A stretch of 64,000 nt of DNA from Rhodoferax sp. U2-2l (GCF_020594515.1 NZ_JAJCTH010000003.1:248001-312000), one strand, 5' to 3'. Positions 1 through 10,611 are shown, counted from the first letter of the stretch. Notes: generated by a model from the letters alone, not told the origin. Made by a program: numbers and translations.

Positions 1-524
1 AACAGGCGAATCTCTTCAATGTCGAGCAAATGGTGAAACGCCAGGGCCTGGAACTCGCTTTGCGCCCCGTTGCCAATCAGGGCCATCACCCGGCTGTTGG
101 GCCGGGCCAAAGCGCGTGCGGCCACCACCGATGTCGCGGCCGTGCGCAGGGCGGTGGTCAGCGTCAGCTCACTGAGCAAGAGCGGCACGCCGGTGCTCAC
201 ATCGGCCAACACGCCAAACGCCATCACCGTGGACAAGCCCCGGGCGGTGTTTCGCGGGTGGCCGTTGACGTATTTGAAGGTGTACGTGTTGGCGTCGGCA
301 ATGGGCATCAGCTCGATCACACCGTCTGGCGAATGGCTGGCGACACGGGGCGCCTTGTCAAAACTCTTCCAGCGCAAAAAATCCTGGCGAATATAGGCGG
401 CCAAACCTTGCAGTGTGGCGGCGATGCCTTGGCGGCCAACCAGCGCGGCCACGTCTGCCGGGCTGAGAAACAGGGTGCTGACGCGGCTGTGGGGTGCGGT
501 GTGGATGATGTGGGGGGTGGTCAT
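1..524 (-). CDS. Ornithine cyclodeaminase / mu-crystallin family protein (3' part outside window)
   Basis: Only the N-terminal 174 or so residues are present; the gene runs off the left edge. The protein starts MTTPHIIHTAP and contains the family's substrate-binding stretch (FKYVNGHPRN) and then LTLTTALRTAATSVVAARALARP leading into the NAD-binding segment (ALIGNGAQSEFQALAF). Family members are about 320-350 residues and catalyse NAD-dependent conversion of ornithine to proline with loss of ammonia, or act on related amino or imino acids. It is divergent from an Lrp/AsnC regulator about 130 bp away, a common arrangement in which the regulator controls the amino-acid catabolic gene. Exact substrate cannot be told from this part. 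Confidence 0.85.
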   Translation of the reverse strand, partial: MTTPHIIHTAPHSRVSTLFLSPADVAALVGRQGIAATLQGLAAYIRQDFLRWKSFDKAPRVASHSPDGVIELMPIADANTYTFKYVNGHPRNTARGLSTVMAFGVLADVSTGVPLLLSELTLTTALRTAATSVVAARALARPNSRVMALIGNGAQSEFQALAFHHLLDIEEIRL

Positions 525-658
525 GGTGGGTTTTTCGGACGGGTCATCGTCTGGAAACGGGTGAGAACGAGTTTGCCTGCGCACGGCAACAATCACAATG
601 GTCAATTTTGTATAAAAACCGTCACATAATTGCCGTTTTGACACCTTGGGTTGCCACA

Positions 659-1084
659 ATGGATGGAGTAGACCAACAATTGCTGTCCCTGCTGCGGCAA
701 GACGCCCGGCTGTCGGTGGCCGCGCTGGCGCTCAAGCTCAAGGTGTCACGCGGCACCGTTACCAACCGCATCCGTAAGCTCGAAGACGATGGCGTGATCG
801 TCGGCTACACCGTGCGGCTGCGCCCGGACGTGCAGCACGACCCCATCACCGCCTGGATGAGCATCGCGGTGGACGGCAACCAGACCCGCGCGGTGATTGC
901 TGCCCTGCTGGGCGAGCCTGGCGTGGCCACCCTGCATGACACCAATGGCCGCTGGGACTTGCTGGCCGAGTTGCGCGCCGAAACCCTGCAGGAGTTGGCC
1001 AAAGTGCTGGAGCGCATTCGCCTGCTCAAAGGCATCAGCAACACCGAAACCAGCATCCACCTCGAAACTTTCCGACTCTCCTGA
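659..1084 (+). CDS. Lrp/AsnC family transcriptional regulator
   Basis: This is a 141-residue protein starting MDGVDQQLLSLL. It has an N-terminal helix-turn-helix of the AsnC type (LRQDARLSVAALALKLKVSR, then GTVTNRIRKLEDDGVI) and a C-terminal RAM/ligand-sensing domain. An upstream in-frame ATG at 608 would add 17 residues, but the chosen start matches where the family normally begins (the Asp that opens helix 1). The gene is divergent from the ornithine cyclodeaminase gene, so it most likely controls that gene in response to an amino acid such as ornithine, arginine or proline. The shared gap of about 134 bp holds an AT-rich patch around 603-632 that could carry promoters. Confidence 0.88.
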   Translation: MDGVDQQLLSLLRQDARLSVAALALKLKVSRGTVTNRIRKLEDDGVIVGYTVRLRPDVQHDPITAWMSIAVDGNQTRAVIAALLGEPGVATLHDTNGRWDLLAELRAETLQELAKVLERIRLLKGISNTETSIHLETFRLS

Positions 1085-1300
1085 ACGGGTGACGCCGTCC
1101 CGGGCTTTGCCCCGGCGGGTGGTCATCGTCTGCCCGGTGCGCGAACGTTCGGGCGATGCAATGCAACGCCCGGCAAGCCAATGATCTGGTTTTGAACGCG
1201 TCATCGCTAGCCCTGCCAGGTGGCGCTGTTCCAGGTCGATGCCGCTGCGTCCCAACCCGGCCTGAGACCCCTGGCGATAGGGGCAGGCTAAACTGGTTCC

Positions 1301-2407
1301 ATGCAACTCAGCCCGTCCCAGTTACCCGCGCATTTGAACAAAGGTCTCAAAAGCCTTTACACCTTGCATGGCGACGAGCCGCTGCTGATTGGTGAGGCGC
1401 TGGACGCCATCCGCGCCGCCGCCCGCGCCCAAGGGTTCACCGAGCGCACGTCCCACACCGTGAGCGGTGCCAACTTTGACTGGAGCGAGGTGCTGGCCGC
1501 CTGTGGGTCTTTGAGTCTGTTTGCCGACAAACAGATCGTCGAAATCCGCATCCCCAGCGGCAAACCCGGCAAGGAAGGCAGCGTGGCGCTGCAACAGTTG
1601 GTGGAGCAGTCGCGCGGCAACGACGCCACGCTGACCCTGGTGATCCTGCCCCGCCTCGACAAAATGACCAAGGCCACCGCCTGGTTTGCCGCGCTGGAAG
1701 GCGGCATCACGCTGGAAGTGAGTCCGGTCGAGCGCGCCGCGCTGCCGCAATGGATTGCCCAACGGCTGGCGGCCCAAGCCCAGCGTGTGGCAGCGGGCGA
1801 AGAGGGCCAGCGCACGCTGCAGTTTTTTGCCGACCGGGTGGAAGGCAACCTGCTGGCCGCGCACCAGGAGATCCAAAAACTGGCGCTGTTGCACCCGGCT
1901 GGTGAACTGAGCTTTGCGCAGATCGAATCCGCCGTGCTCAATGTGGCGCGCTACGACGTGTTCAAGCTGTCCGAAGCGGTGCTGGCCGGCCAGGCGACGC
2001 GGGTGCAGCGCATGCTCGACGGCCTGCAAGCCGAGGGCGAGGCCGAGGTGCTGGTGCACTACACCCTGGCCGAGGACATCCGCGCCCTCAAACGTGTGAA
2101 AGACGCCATGAACCGCGGCACACCACTGCCGATGGCGCTGCGTGAACAGCGTATCTGGGGCAACAAGGAGCGTTTGTTTGAGCGTGTTTTGCCGCGCCTG
2201 AGCGACGCCGCGCTGGCGCAACTGCTGCAAAGCGCGCATTTGGTGGACGGCATCGTCAAAGGATTGAGGCAACCCGATTGGCCCAACGACCCCTGGGCGG
2301 CGCTGGGTCGGCTGGCGATGTTGCTGTGTGGTCTGTGCGCGGTGGGGGCGGGGAAGCCGGTCAAGGCGGCCATGCCTGAGGCGACGCGTGCCAAAATAGC
2401 CCGATGA
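1301..2407 (+). CDS. holA: DNA polymerase III subunit delta
   Basis: This 368-residue protein is the clamp-loader delta subunit, which opens the beta sliding clamp. The start is typical ([37 protein letters not shown] is the HolA domain I opening), followed by the degenerate AAA+ domain II and a C-terminal collar region ([23 protein letters not shown]). Its stop overlaps the proA start by four bases (ATGA), implying translational coupling. In many Burkholderiales lptE lies just upstream of holA; here the 216 bp upstream hold no gene, only a GC-rich inverted repeat near 1097-1120. Confidence 0.95.
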   Translation: MQLSPSQLPAHLNKGLKSLYTLHGDEPLLIGEALDAIRAAARAQGFTERTSHTVSGANFDWSEVLAACGSLSLFADKQIVEIRIPSGKPGKEGSVALQQLVEQSRGNDATLTLVILPRLDKMTKATAWFAALEGGITLEVSPVERAALPQWIAQRLAAQAQRVAAGEEGQRTLQFFADRVEGNLLAAHQEIQKLALLHPAGELSFAQIESAVLNVARYDVFKLSEAVLAGQATRVQRMLDGLQAEGEAEVLVHYTLAEDIRALKRVKDAMNRGTPLPMALREQRIWGNKERLFERVLPRLSDAALAQLLQSAHLVDGIVKGLRQPDWPNDPWAALGRLAMLLCGLCAVGAGKPVKAAMPEATRAKIAR

Positions 2408-3702
2408 ACGCGATCAACCTCCCCGACTACGCCCAAACGCTGGGTGCTCAGGCCAAACAGGCCTCGGTCCTGATGGCCAAAGCGCCAGCAGCGATCAAAA
2501 ACAAAGCTTTGCGCCGCCTGGCCGAGCTGCTGCGGACCAACGTGGCCGCGCTGCAGATCGACAACGCCCGCGACATTGACCGCGCGGTGGCCGCGGGTCT
2601 GGCCGCCCCCATGGTGGACCGGCTCAAGCTCACCCCCAAGGTGATCGAGACCTGCGCCCAGGGCTGTGAACAACTCGCCGCCATGGCCGATGTGATTGGC
2701 GAAATCATCGGAATGAAGGAGCAGCCCAGCGGCATCCGTGTCGGGCAGATGCGGGTGCCGATCGGGGTGTTTGGCATGATTTTCGAGAGCCGCCCGAATG
2801 TGACGATTGAAGCCGCGTCGTTGAGCATCAAGAGTGGCAACGCCTGCATCCTGCGCGGCGGCTCCGAGGCAATCGACTCCAACAAGGCGCTGGCGCGGCT
2901 GGTGCAGCAGGCGTTGGCGGAGAGCGGCCTGCCCGAGCACGGGGTGCAGCTGGTGCAAGTGACCGACCGCGAGTTGGTCGGCCAACTCATCACCATGCCG
3001 CAGTTTGTGGATGTGATCATTCCGCGCGGTGGCAAGGGCCTGATCGAGCGCATCAGCCGCGACGCCAAGGTGCCGGTCATCAAACACCTGGATGGCAATT
3101 GCCACACCTATGTGGACGACCCGTGCGACATCGCCTTGGCCGTGAAAGTGGCCGACAACGCCAAAACCAACAAATACAGCCCCTGCAACGCCACCGAGAG
3201 CCTGCTGGTGGCGCGGGGTGTGGCGGCCGAGTTTTTGCCGCAGATCGCCCGCATTTACGCGGCCAAAGGCGTCGAGATGCGCTGCTGCCCCGAGGCGCTG
3301 ACCTTGTTGCAGTCTGATCAGGCAGCTGTCCAGAACGAAGCCGTCAAGCTGGTGCCCGCGCTCGAGGCGGACTGGTCTGAAGAATACCTCGCACCCATCA
3401 TCAGCATCAAGATCGTCGCTGGGGTCCAGGAGGCCATCGCCCACATCAACCGGTACAGCAGCCACCACACCGACGCCATCCTGACGCGTGACCATGTGCA
3501 TGCCCAACAGTTTTTGCGCGAGGTGGACTCCAGCAGCGTCATGGTCAACACCAGCACCCGTTTTGCCGACGGCTTTGAGTACGGGCTGGGTGCCGAAATC
3601 GGCATCAGCACCGACAAGTTCCACGCGCGTGGCCCGGTCGGCATCGAGGGCCTCACCTCCCTCAAATACGTGGTGCTGGGCCAGGGCGAAGTGCGGACCT
3701 GA
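2404..3702 (+). CDS. proA: Gamma-glutamyl phosphate reductase
   Basis: This enzyme does the second step of proline synthesis, NADPH-dependent reduction of gamma-glutamyl phosphate to glutamate semialdehyde. Its 432 residues match the family length of about 415-430. Visible signatures are the cofactor-binding part ([17 protein letters not shown]), [14 protein letters not shown], and the catalytic cysteine segment [15 protein letters not shown] near residues 256-270. It is coupled to holA by an ATGA overlap, as in many Burkholderiales. proB is not in the window. Confidence 0.97.
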   Translation: MNAINLPDYAQTLGAQAKQASVLMAKAPAAIKNKALRRLAELLRTNVAALQIDNARDIDRAVAAGLAAPMVDRLKLTPKVIETCAQGCEQLAAMADVIGEIIGMKEQPSGIRVGQMRVPIGVFGMIFESRPNVTIEAASLSIKSGNACILRGGSEAIDSNKALARLVQQALAESGLPEHGVQLVQVTDRELVGQLITMPQFVDVIIPRGGKGLIERISRDAKVPVIKHLDGNCHTYVDDPCDIALAVKVADNAKTNKYSPCNATESLLVARGVAAEFLPQIARIYAAKGVEMRCCPEALTLLQSDQAAVQNEAVKLVPALEADWSEEYLAPIISIKIVAGVQEAIAHINRYSSHHTDAILTRDHVHAQQFLREVDSSSVMVNTSTRFADGFEYGLGAEIGISTDKFHARGPVGIEGLTSLKYVVLGQGEVRT

Positions 3703-3881
3703 ACCGTTGACGGCCACGGGCGCGCCAGACCGTGCGCTGGCACACTGACCTGACAGGTGGTGTTCTGGAACTATTTGGCCCGGACGGGAACTGAGTGAAA
3801 GTTTGCACATCTACGTCTGATGCGCGTCTGGCCGACACAGGCCCGCCCTAGAATAAAAGCAACTCTTTCGCAAGGTTTTCC

Positions 3882-5177
3882 ATGGTTCCTCATCTCATCA
3901 CCGCCTTGACAGGCCCCATCAATGAACTGGAGCAGCGCGTGCTGGACTCCATGCCCGCCATTGAGCGCTGGTTCCGGCTGGAGTGGATGGAGCACACGCC
4001 GCCGTTTTACAGCTCGGTCGATATCCGCAACGCCGGCTTCAAGCTCTCGCCGGTCAGCACCCGCCTGTTTCCCTCCGCCTGGAACAACCTCACCCCGGAG
4101 ATGGTGCCGCTGGCCGTGCAGGCTGCCATGGCTGCCATCGAGAAAATCTGCCCCGAGGCGCGCAACCTGCTGGTCATCCCCAGCAACGGGCCGCACAGCC
4201 CGAGTTACCTGGACAACCTGGCGCAGTTGCGGCGCATCTTCAACATGGCGGGTTTGAATGTGCGGCTGGGCTCCATTGACCCGGCACTCAAGAAAAGCAC
4301 CACCATCGAGCTGCAGAACGGTGAATCCGTCACCCTGGAGCCGGTCATCCGCGGCAGGCGCCGTCTGGGCCTGAAAGACTTTGACCCCTGCACCATCCTG
4401 CTCAACAATGACCTGAGCGCCGGTGTCCCGGGCATTCTGGAAGAGATTTACGAGCAGTACCTGCTGCCACCGTTGCACGCGGGCTGGCCCACCCGGCGCA
4501 AAAGCAAACATTTCAAAGCCTACGAAGAAGTCGCCAAACGGCTGGGCAAACTGTTGGGCGTCGACCCCTGGCTGATCAACCCGCTGTTTGACAAATGCGA
4601 CGAGGTGGAACTGGACAAGGACAGCGGGCTGGACTGCCTGCGCAGCCAGGTGGACGTGGTGCTGACCCGGGTGCGGCGCAAGTACAAGGAATACGGCATC
4701 AAGGAGAAGCCGTTTGTGGTGGTCAAGGCCGACCACGGCACGCACGAGTTGGGCGTGGTGACGGTGCGCGACGCCAGGGACATGCAGGCCCTGGCCGACC
4801 GTGCGCAAGCCCTGGCCAAAAACCGGCAGACCCCGCTGGCGCCACACGGTTTCATGGTGCAAGAAGGGGTGATGACGCAAGAGCGTGTCCATGACGCGGT
4901 GGCCGAGCCGGTGATCTTCACCATGGACCGGTATGTGGTGGGTGGTTTTTACCGCGTGCACGCCGGACGCGGGGTGGATGAGGCGCTCAACGCGCCCGGC
5001 TCGGACTACGTGCCGCTGGCTTTTGAGCACAGCACCCAGTTGCCCCAGCCGGGCATCAAGCCCGGCGCCAGCCTGCCCAACCGGTTTTACATGTACGGCG
5101 TGGTGGGCCGCCTGGCCATGTTGGCCGCCAGCTACGAACTGGAGGCTACCGACCCCGAGGCCGAGGTCTACGACTAA
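3882..5177 (+). CDS. gshA: Glutamate-cysteine ligase, proteobacterial (GshA ferrooxidans-like) type
   Basis: This 431-residue protein belongs to the beta/gammaproteobacterial glutamate-cysteine ligase family that is distinct from the E. coli GshA fold; it makes gamma-glutamylcysteine, the first step of glutathione synthesis. Recognisable stretches are WFRLEWMEHTPPFYSSVDIRN near the N-terminus, KADHGTHELGVVTVRDA, and the C-terminal GRLAMLAASYELEA. The start at 3882 follows an AT-richer leader. gshB lies 3.4 kb downstream on the same strand, with kup and a BenE-type permease between. Confidence 0.93.
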   Translation: MVPHLITALTGPINELEQRVLDSMPAIERWFRLEWMEHTPPFYSSVDIRNAGFKLSPVSTRLFPSAWNNLTPEMVPLAVQAAMAAIEKICPEARNLLVIPSNGPHSPSYLDNLAQLRRIFNMAGLNVRLGSIDPALKKSTTIELQNGESVTLEPVIRGRRRLGLKDFDPCTILLNNDLSAGVPGILEEIYEQYLLPPLHAGWPTRRKSKHFKAYEEVAKRLGKLLGVDPWLINPLFDKCDEVELDKDSGLDCLRSQVDVVLTRVRRKYKEYGIKEKPFVVVKADHGTHELGVVTVRDARDMQALADRAQALAKNRQTPLAPHGFMVQEGVMTQERVHDAVAEPVIFTMDRYVVGGFYRVHAGRGVDEALNAPGSDYVPLAFEHSTQLPQPGIKPGASLPNRFYMYGVVGRLAMLAASYELEATDPEAEVYD

Positions 5178-5332
5178 GCCTGACGTGTGGGTTTGCCGCC
5201 ACAGGCGGTCAGGAAACGTTGAGTCAGATCAAGTCTGTGTCAGATCGTTGGCAGCGCCTGCCCGGCTTTCAGGCGCAAAATGGCGCCCTCTCATGACATG
5301 GAGCCCGGCCTGTTGGTAGGCTGAGTGGTGAT

Positions 5333-7201
5333 TTGACAAACTCTCAAACGTCTCTGCGCGCACTCACCCTGGGCGCCATTGGTGTGGTGTATGGCGACAT
5401 CGGCACCAGCGTGCTCTACGCGGTCAAGGAAGTGTTTGGCTCTGGCCATGTGCCGTTCACCACCGACAACGTGATGGGCGTGCTGTCCATCTTCTTCTGG
5501 ACGCTGACCGTCATCATCTCGCTCAAATACGTGACGCTGGTGCTGCGCGCCGACAACAACGGCGAGGGCGGTCTGGTGGCGATGCTGGCGCTGGCGTCCC
5601 AGTCGGTCGTCGACAAGCCCAAATTGCGGCGTGTGTTGTTGTATGTGGGCATTTTTGGCACCTGCCTGTTTTATGGCGATGGCGTGATCACCCCGGCCAT
5701 CTCGGTGCTGTCGGCGGTGGAAGGCCTGGAGGTGGTGTCGCCTACCTTCAAAAAAGCGGTGATTCCACTGACCCTGCTGATTTTGTTTGCGCTGTTTTTT
5801 GTGCAAAAACGCGGCACGGCTGACATTGGCAAGTTTTTTGGCCCGATCACGCTGACCTGGTTTGTGGTCATCGGGGTGCTGGGTGTGTCGCACATCTGGC
5901 ACAACCCCGAGATTTTGTGGGCGCTGAGCCCGCACCATGCCTGGTTATTTACCTGGAACAACCCGGGCGTCACCTTCATCATTCTGGGGGCGGTGGTGTT
6001 GTGTGTGACCGGGGGCGAGGCGCTGTATGCCGACATGGGGCACTTTGGCAAGAAGCCGATCCGCCTGGCCTGGTTCACCGTGGTCATGCCTTGCCTCACG
6101 CTGAACTACTTTGGCCAGGGCGCCTTGTTGCTCAGTGACCCGAGCGCGGTGAAAAATCCGTTTTTCAACATGGCCCCCGACTGGGCGCTGCTGCCGCTGG
6201 TGGGCCTGGCCACGCTGGCCACGGTGATTGCCTCGCAGGCCTTGATCACCGGGGCGTTTTCGGTCACCAAGCAGGTCATCCAGCTGGGCTACCTGCCACG
6301 CTTGCAGGTGTGGCACACCAGCGTCAAGGAAACCGGCCAGATCTACATGCCGTTTGTGAACTGGGGCCTGTTTGTGCTGATTGTGCTGGCTGTGGTGTTG
6401 TTCAAGACATCAAGCAACCTGGCCGCAGCCTATGGCATTGCGGTGACGCTGGACATGCTGATCACCACGGTGCTTACGTTTTTTGTCGTCCGATATGCCT
6501 GGCGATACCCCTTGTGGCTGTGCGTTGGCGTGACCAGCTGGTTCTTTGTGGTGGACATGGCGTTTTTTACCTCCAACATGATCAAGCTGTTCGACGGCGG
6601 CTGGTTCCCGCTGCTGATCGCCGGTGGCGTCTACACCGTGATGCTCACCTGGAAAGACGGCCGACGGCTGCTCAAGCAAAAACTCAAACAGGACGCCATT
6701 GACCTGACCAGTTTCCTGGAGGCGGTGTTCATCAGCCCGCCCACCCGCGTGGCCGGTGCCGCCGTCTTCCTGACCGCTGAGAGCGGCACCGTGCCCAACG
6801 CGATGCTGCACAACCTCAAGCACAACAAGGTGCTGCACGAGACCAACCTGTTTGTCACCGTGGTCAGCCATGAGGTGCCGTGGATTGGCATGGACAAACG
6901 GGTGAGCATCGAGTCCCTGGGGCACGACTGCTGGCAGGTGATCGTCAACTACGGCTTCAAGAACGACCCCGACCTGCCCAAAGCCCTGCAAAGCCTCAAA
7001 GGCCGGGGTTGTGATCTGGACCCGATGACCACCAGTTATTTCCTGAGCCGCGACACCGTCACGCCCTCGCTGAGCAGCGGCATGGCCTTGTGGCGCGAAA
7101 AGTTGTTCGCCCAGATGCACCTCAACGCCAGCGGCGCGGCGGGGTTCTTGAACCTGCCGAGCAACGCGGTGGTGGAGTTGGGCAGCAAGATCGAGATTTG
7201 A
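5333..7201 (+). CDS. kup: KUP-type low-affinity potassium:proton symporter
   Basis: The 622 residues equal the E. coli Kup length. The N-terminal part has the family hallmark [28 protein letters not shown], followed by about twelve membrane spans (for example [22 protein letters not shown] and [20 protein letters not shown]) and a cytoplasmic C-terminal domain from about residue 450. Translation appears to begin at a TTG codon at 5333, since the conserved N-terminus begins directly after it and no ATG fits. It sits between gshA and gshB; glutathione gates KefB/C potassium efflux in other bacteria, so a functional link is possible but unproven. Confidence 0.95.
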   Translation: MTNSQTSLRALTLGAIGVVYGDIGTSVLYAVKEVFGSGHVPFTTDNVMGVLSIFFWTLTVIISLKYVTLVLRADNNGEGGLVAMLALASQSVVDKPKLRRVLLYVGIFGTCLFYGDGVITPAISVLSAVEGLEVVSPTFKKAVIPLTLLILFALFFVQKRGTADIGKFFGPITLTWFVVIGVLGVSHIWHNPEILWALSPHHAWLFTWNNPGVTFIILGAVVLCVTGGEALYADMGHFGKKPIRLAWFTVVMPCLTLNYFGQGALLLSDPSAVKNPFFNMAPDWALLPLVGLATLATVIASQALITGAFSVTKQVIQLGYLPRLQVWHTSVKETGQIYMPFVNWGLFVLIVLAVVLFKTSSNLAAAYGIAVTLDMLITTVLTFFVVRYAWRYPLWLCVGVTSWFFVVDMAFFTSNMIKLFDGGWFPLLIAGGVYTVMLTWKDGRRLLKQKLKQDAIDLTSFLEAVFISPPTRVAGAAVFLTAESGTVPNAMLHNLKHNKVLHETNLFVTVVSHEVPWIGMDKRVSIESLGHDCWQVIVNYGFKNDPDLPKALQSLKGRGCDLDPMTTSYFLSRDTVTPSLSSGMALWREKLFAQMHLNASGAAGFLNLPSNAVVELGSKIEI

Positions 7202-7290
7202 GCCCTGACGGGTGGGTGGGCGGTTTCGCCCGGTCGGGTCGGCTGGCGGCCTGGGCAAGGTAAAGTTCAGCGCTTCGCCAGAACCAAGTC

Positions 7291-8505
7291 ATGCGCTTTT
7301 TCAAAGATCTTTCCCCCGCCGCCTTCACCGCCGGTTTTGTGGCTGTGCTGGTGGGCTTCACCAGCTCGGTGGCCATCGTGTTCCAGGCGGCGCTGGCCTT
7401 CGGGGCCACACCTGTGCAGATCACGTCCTGGATGTGGGCGCTGGGCTGGGGCATGGGCTTGTGCACCGCGGTGCCGTCGTTGATCCTGAAAAAGCCGGTG
7501 ATGGTGGCCTGGAGCACCCCCGGCGCCGCCGTGTTGGCCACGGCGGGTGTCGCGGGCGGCTTCAGCATGGCCGAAGCGGTGGGCGCCTTCATGGTGTGTG
7601 CTGCGCTGATCACCCTGGTGGGGGTCACCGGCTTGTTTGAGCGCGCCATGAACCACCTGCCCATGGCGATCGCTTCGGGCTTGCTGGCTGGCGTATTGGC
7701 GCGCTTTGGCATGCAGGCTTTCACCGCAGCACAAACCAACCTGCCGCTGGTGCTGATCATGCTGCTGACCTACCTGGCGGGCAAACGCTGGTTGGCCCGT
7801 TACGCGGTGCCTGTGACCTTGCTGGTTGCTATTGCCTATGTAGCGATGACCTCTGGATTCACGGGTGCTAGCGTGCAATTTGGCTTGGCGATGCCGGTAT
7901 TCACCCTGCCGCAGTTCAGCTGGAGTGCGGTCATCAGCCTGGCGCTGCCGCTGTTTGTGGTGACCATGGCCTCGCAAAACCTGCCGGGGGTGGCGGTCAT
8001 TAACGCCGCAGGTTATGGCCGCACGACTGACCAGCGCGGCATTCCTGTGTCGGGGGTGATCACGCTGACCGGCCTGGTCACGCTGGTGCTGGCGCCGTTT
8101 GGTGGTTATGCGCTGAACCTGGCCGCCATCACCGCCGCAATCTGTATGGGCCGCGAGGTCCACCCGGACCCGGACAAACGCTACACCGCCGCGGTGTCGT
8201 GCGGCGCGCTGTACATCCTGATCGGCATGTTTGGCACGGTCATCACTGGCGCGCTCACGGCGTTTCCCAAGGAACTGATTGCCACGATTGCCGGGCTGGC
8301 GCTGCTGGGCACCATCGGCTCGGCACTGACCACCGCGCTGCGGGACGACTTTCACCGCGAGGCCGCCCTGATCACCTTTCTGGTCACCCTGAGCGGGGTG
8401 GTGATTGCCGGTGTCGGCTCGGCGTTTTGGGGGGTGATTGCGGGTGCCTTGGCCTTGTTGATCCAAAGGGTTGGAAAATCGCACTTTGACCTGCCGCCGC
8501 GCTGA
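7291..8505 (+). CDS. BenE family benzoate/proton symporter-like permease
   Basis: This is a 404-residue inner-membrane protein with about eleven or twelve hydrophobic spans. The start MRFFKDLSPAAFTAGFVAVLVGFTSSVAIVFQAA and the segment ASQNLPGVAVINAAGYG are typical of the BenE family, which imports benzoate with protons. No benzoate catabolic genes are nearby, so the substrate is uncertain. It lies 89 bp after kup and 68 bp before gshB on the same strand and may be cotranscribed with them. Confidence 0.85.
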   Translation: MRFFKDLSPAAFTAGFVAVLVGFTSSVAIVFQAALAFGATPVQITSWMWALGWGMGLCTAVPSLILKKPVMVAWSTPGAAVLATAGVAGGFSMAEAVGAFMVCAALITLVGVTGLFERAMNHLPMAIASGLLAGVLARFGMQAFTAAQTNLPLVLIMLLTYLAGKRWLARYAVPVTLLVAIAYVAMTSGFTGASVQFGLAMPVFTLPQFSWSAVISLALPLFVVTMASQNLPGVAVINAAGYGRTTDQRGIPVSGVITLTGLVTLVLAPFGGYALNLAAITAAICMGREVHPDPDKRYTAAVSCGALYILIGMFGTVITGALTAFPKELIATIAGLALLGTIGSALTTALRDDFHREAALITFLVTLSGVVIAGVGSAFWGVIAGALALLIQRVGKSHFDLPPR

Positions 8506-8573
8506 CACGCGCGCACGGCAGTCGTTTCCTTGCCTCCTGCGCCCCTCGGGGCCACTTAGAAAGTGATGTTTCC

Positions 8574-9530
8574 ATGAAGTTGTTGTTTGTCGCTGACCCG
8601 CTCGAATCGTTCAAAATTTACAAAGACACCACCTTTGCCATGATGCGCGAGGCGCAAAAACGTGGCCACACCCTGAGTGTTTGCGAACCCAAAGACATCA
8701 TGTGGCAGCGTGGCGCGCCGGTGACCGCTTATGTGCGAGACATCACACTCACCGGCCAAACGCCCCAGTGGTTCACCGCGCTGCAGCAAGCACCCAACGA
8801 GCGAGCGGCCGCACTAAAGGACTTTGACGCGGTGGTGATGCGCAAAGACCCGCCGTTTGACTCGGAGTACTTCTACGCCACCCACCTGCTCGAGCAGGCC
8901 GAGCGCGAGGGCGCCCGCGTCTTCAACAAGCCACGCGCGCTGCGCGATCACCCGGAAAAACTGGCGATTCTGGAGTGGCCGCAGTTCATCGGTCCGACGC
9001 TGGTCACGCGTGATGCGCAGGACATCCGCCGTTTTCACGCCGAACATCAGGACATCATCCTCAAGCCGCTGGATGGCATGGGCGGCACCGGCATCTTCCG
9101 CGTGAAGGAAGATGGCCTGAACCTGGGCGCCATCATCGAAACGCTCAACAAGGAGGGCGCCGAGACCGTGATGGTGCAAGCCTTTTTGCCTGCCATCGCC
9201 CAGGGCGACAAGCGGGTGCTGGTGATTGGCGGCCAGCCGGTGCCGTATGGCCTGGCGCGTATTCCGCAAGGCGGCGAGGTGCGTGGCAACCTGGCAGCAG
9301 GCGGCAAAGGGGTGGCGCAGCCCTTGACCGCGCGTGACCGCGAGATCGCCGAAGCGATTGGCCCGGTGCTGGCGGCGCGCGGCTTGTTGTTGATCGGGCT
9401 GGACGTGATTGGTGAGCACCTCACCGAGATCAACGTCACCAGCCCCACCTGTTTCCAGGAGATCTTTGATCAGACCGGCTTTGACGTGGCGGCGATGTTT
9501 GTGCAGGCGCTGGAAGCGGCACAGGTCTGA
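8574..9530 (+). CDS. gshB: Glutathione synthetase
   Basis: This 318-residue ATP-grasp enzyme joins glycine to gamma-glutamylcysteine. Diagnostic segments are MKLLFVADPLESFKIYKDTTFAMM at the N-terminus, VVMRKDPPFDSEYFYATHLLE, the ATP-binding loop IILKPLDGMGGTGIFRV, and the C-terminal GLDVIGEHLTEINVTSPTCFQEI. Length matches the family (about 315). Its last 61 bp overlap, tail to tail, with the run-on end of the glutamine amidotransferase gene on the other strand. Confidence 0.97.
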   Translation: MKLLFVADPLESFKIYKDTTFAMMREAQKRGHTLSVCEPKDIMWQRGAPVTAYVRDITLTGQTPQWFTALQQAPNERAAALKDFDAVVMRKDPPFDSEYFYATHLLEQAEREGARVFNKPRALRDHPEKLAILEWPQFIGPTLVTRDAQDIRRFHAEHQDIILKPLDGMGGTGIFRVKEDGLNLGAIIETLNKEGAETVMVQAFLPAIAQGDKRVLVIGGQPVPYGLARIPQGGEVRGNLAAGGKGVAQPLTARDREIAEAIGPVLAARGLLLIGLDVIGEHLTEINVTSPTCFQEIFDQTGFDVAAMFVQALEAAQV

Positions 9531-10408
9531 ATACAACGCGGCGCCGGTCCGGCAGCCACCACCGGCACCGGCCCTAGCGGGTCGGTGATGGGCGCCGGGC
9601 GCGGCGGGGCGGCGCACTGGCAGCTGCAGTGCGCCAGGGTGCCGTCGACAAACACGTTGAGTTGGCCCGGGGCAAAAGGCGTCCAGTCTTCATCGGTGGT
9701 CAGCGGCTCGGTCACGACGATGGCCAGCCGGTCTGCCGGGCTGTTGAGCTGGGCCAGGTTCACCGTCACATCATCGTCCTTCAGATGCACCTGATTGAAC
9801 GGGTGGGCGCGCAACACGTAACACAGGTGGGTGGTGGCGTGCGCCCACAGTGCCTGGCCGTTGCTGAGCAAAAAATTGAAGGTGCCGTGTTTTGAGATCT
9901 GCGGCACCAGCTCTTGCAGGGTGCGGGTGAGTTCGTCCACCGTGGGCACACTGGCGTGGGATTTGGCCAGCTCCTGCAACAGCCAGCAAAACGCCAACTC
10001 GCTGTCGGTACTGCCCACCGGCCTGAAATGGCCGTGCAGGTGCGGTGCATAGTTTTTCAGGTCGCCATTGTGGGCAAACACCCAGTAACGGCCCCACAAC
10101 TCGCGCACGAACGGGTGGGTGTTTTCCAGCGTGACCTGCCCCACGGTGGCCTTGCGCACATGCGCTACCACGTTGTGGCTTTTGATCGGGTAATTTTTGA
10201 GCATCTGCGCTATCGGCGAGGCGGCGGCGCTGCATTTGTCGACAAAGTGACGCACCCCTTTGCCGGGGCGGCTGTCGTCACTTTCAAAAAAAGCAATGCC
10301 CCAGCCGTCGCCGTGGTGGGCGGTGCCGCCGCCGCGCTGCGCGAAGCCGGTGAAACTCAGCGTCAGGCTGGCCGGCAGGTGGCTGTTCATTCCGAGTAAT
10401 TGGCACAT
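9470..10408 (-). CDS. Class II glutamine amidotransferase (YafJ-like)
   Basis: The start is fixed by the sequence MCQLLGMNSH: in Ntn amidotransferases the initiator Met is removed so that Cys2 becomes the catalytic nucleophile. An upstream ATG at 10456 would bury this Cys and is rejected. Other signatures are HHGDGWGIAFF, VAHVRKATVGQVTLENTHPF and WVFAHNGDLKNY. The 312 residues exceed the usual 255-280 of YafJ-type proteins: after WTPFAPGQLNVFVDGTLA the reading frame runs on about 50 Cys/Ala/Pro-rich residues into the 3' end of gshB on the opposite strand. The natural substrate of this family is not known to me. Confidence 0.9.
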   Translation of the reverse strand: MCQLLGMNSHLPASLTLSFTGFAQRGGGTAHHGDGWGIAFFESDDSRPGKGVRHFVDKCSAAASPIAQMLKNYPIKSHNVVAHVRKATVGQVTLENTHPFVRELWGRYWVFAHNGDLKNYAPHLHGHFRPVGSTDSELAFCWLLQELAKSHASVPTVDELTRTLQELVPQISKHGTFNFLLSNGQALWAHATTHLCYVLRAHPFNQVHLKDDDVTVNLAQLNSPADRLAIVVTEPLTTDEDWTPFAPGQLNVFVDGTLAHCSCQCAAPPRPAPITDPLGPVPVVAAGPAPRCIQTCAASSACTNIAATSKPV

Positions 10409-10611
10409 GGTGAGCGATTCAATAGCGTTGTGCTGACTGACAAAATGTTGCTCCAAGGCGCAAAGCTTAACGATTTCCTGCTATGTTCTGCTTGGATGGG
10501 AAAAGACGGTACAAAATCAAGACGTCTTGCGAGTATGCTTTCAAATCGCCGTCAAGGTGAGTTTTTGTCAGACCAGTTGGCCTTCGCTGGCTGCTTACCG
10601 GGTCTTTTTCG

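Noticed and set aside
1097-1120. Terminator after the Lrp gene
   Set aside because: The GC-rich inverted repeat is there but no T-tract follows.
7291-8505. Part of a benzoate degradation cluster
   Set aside because: No ring-cleavage or CoA-ligase genes are near the BenE-type permease; the FNR at 44650 is too far away and fits the Rnf operon better.
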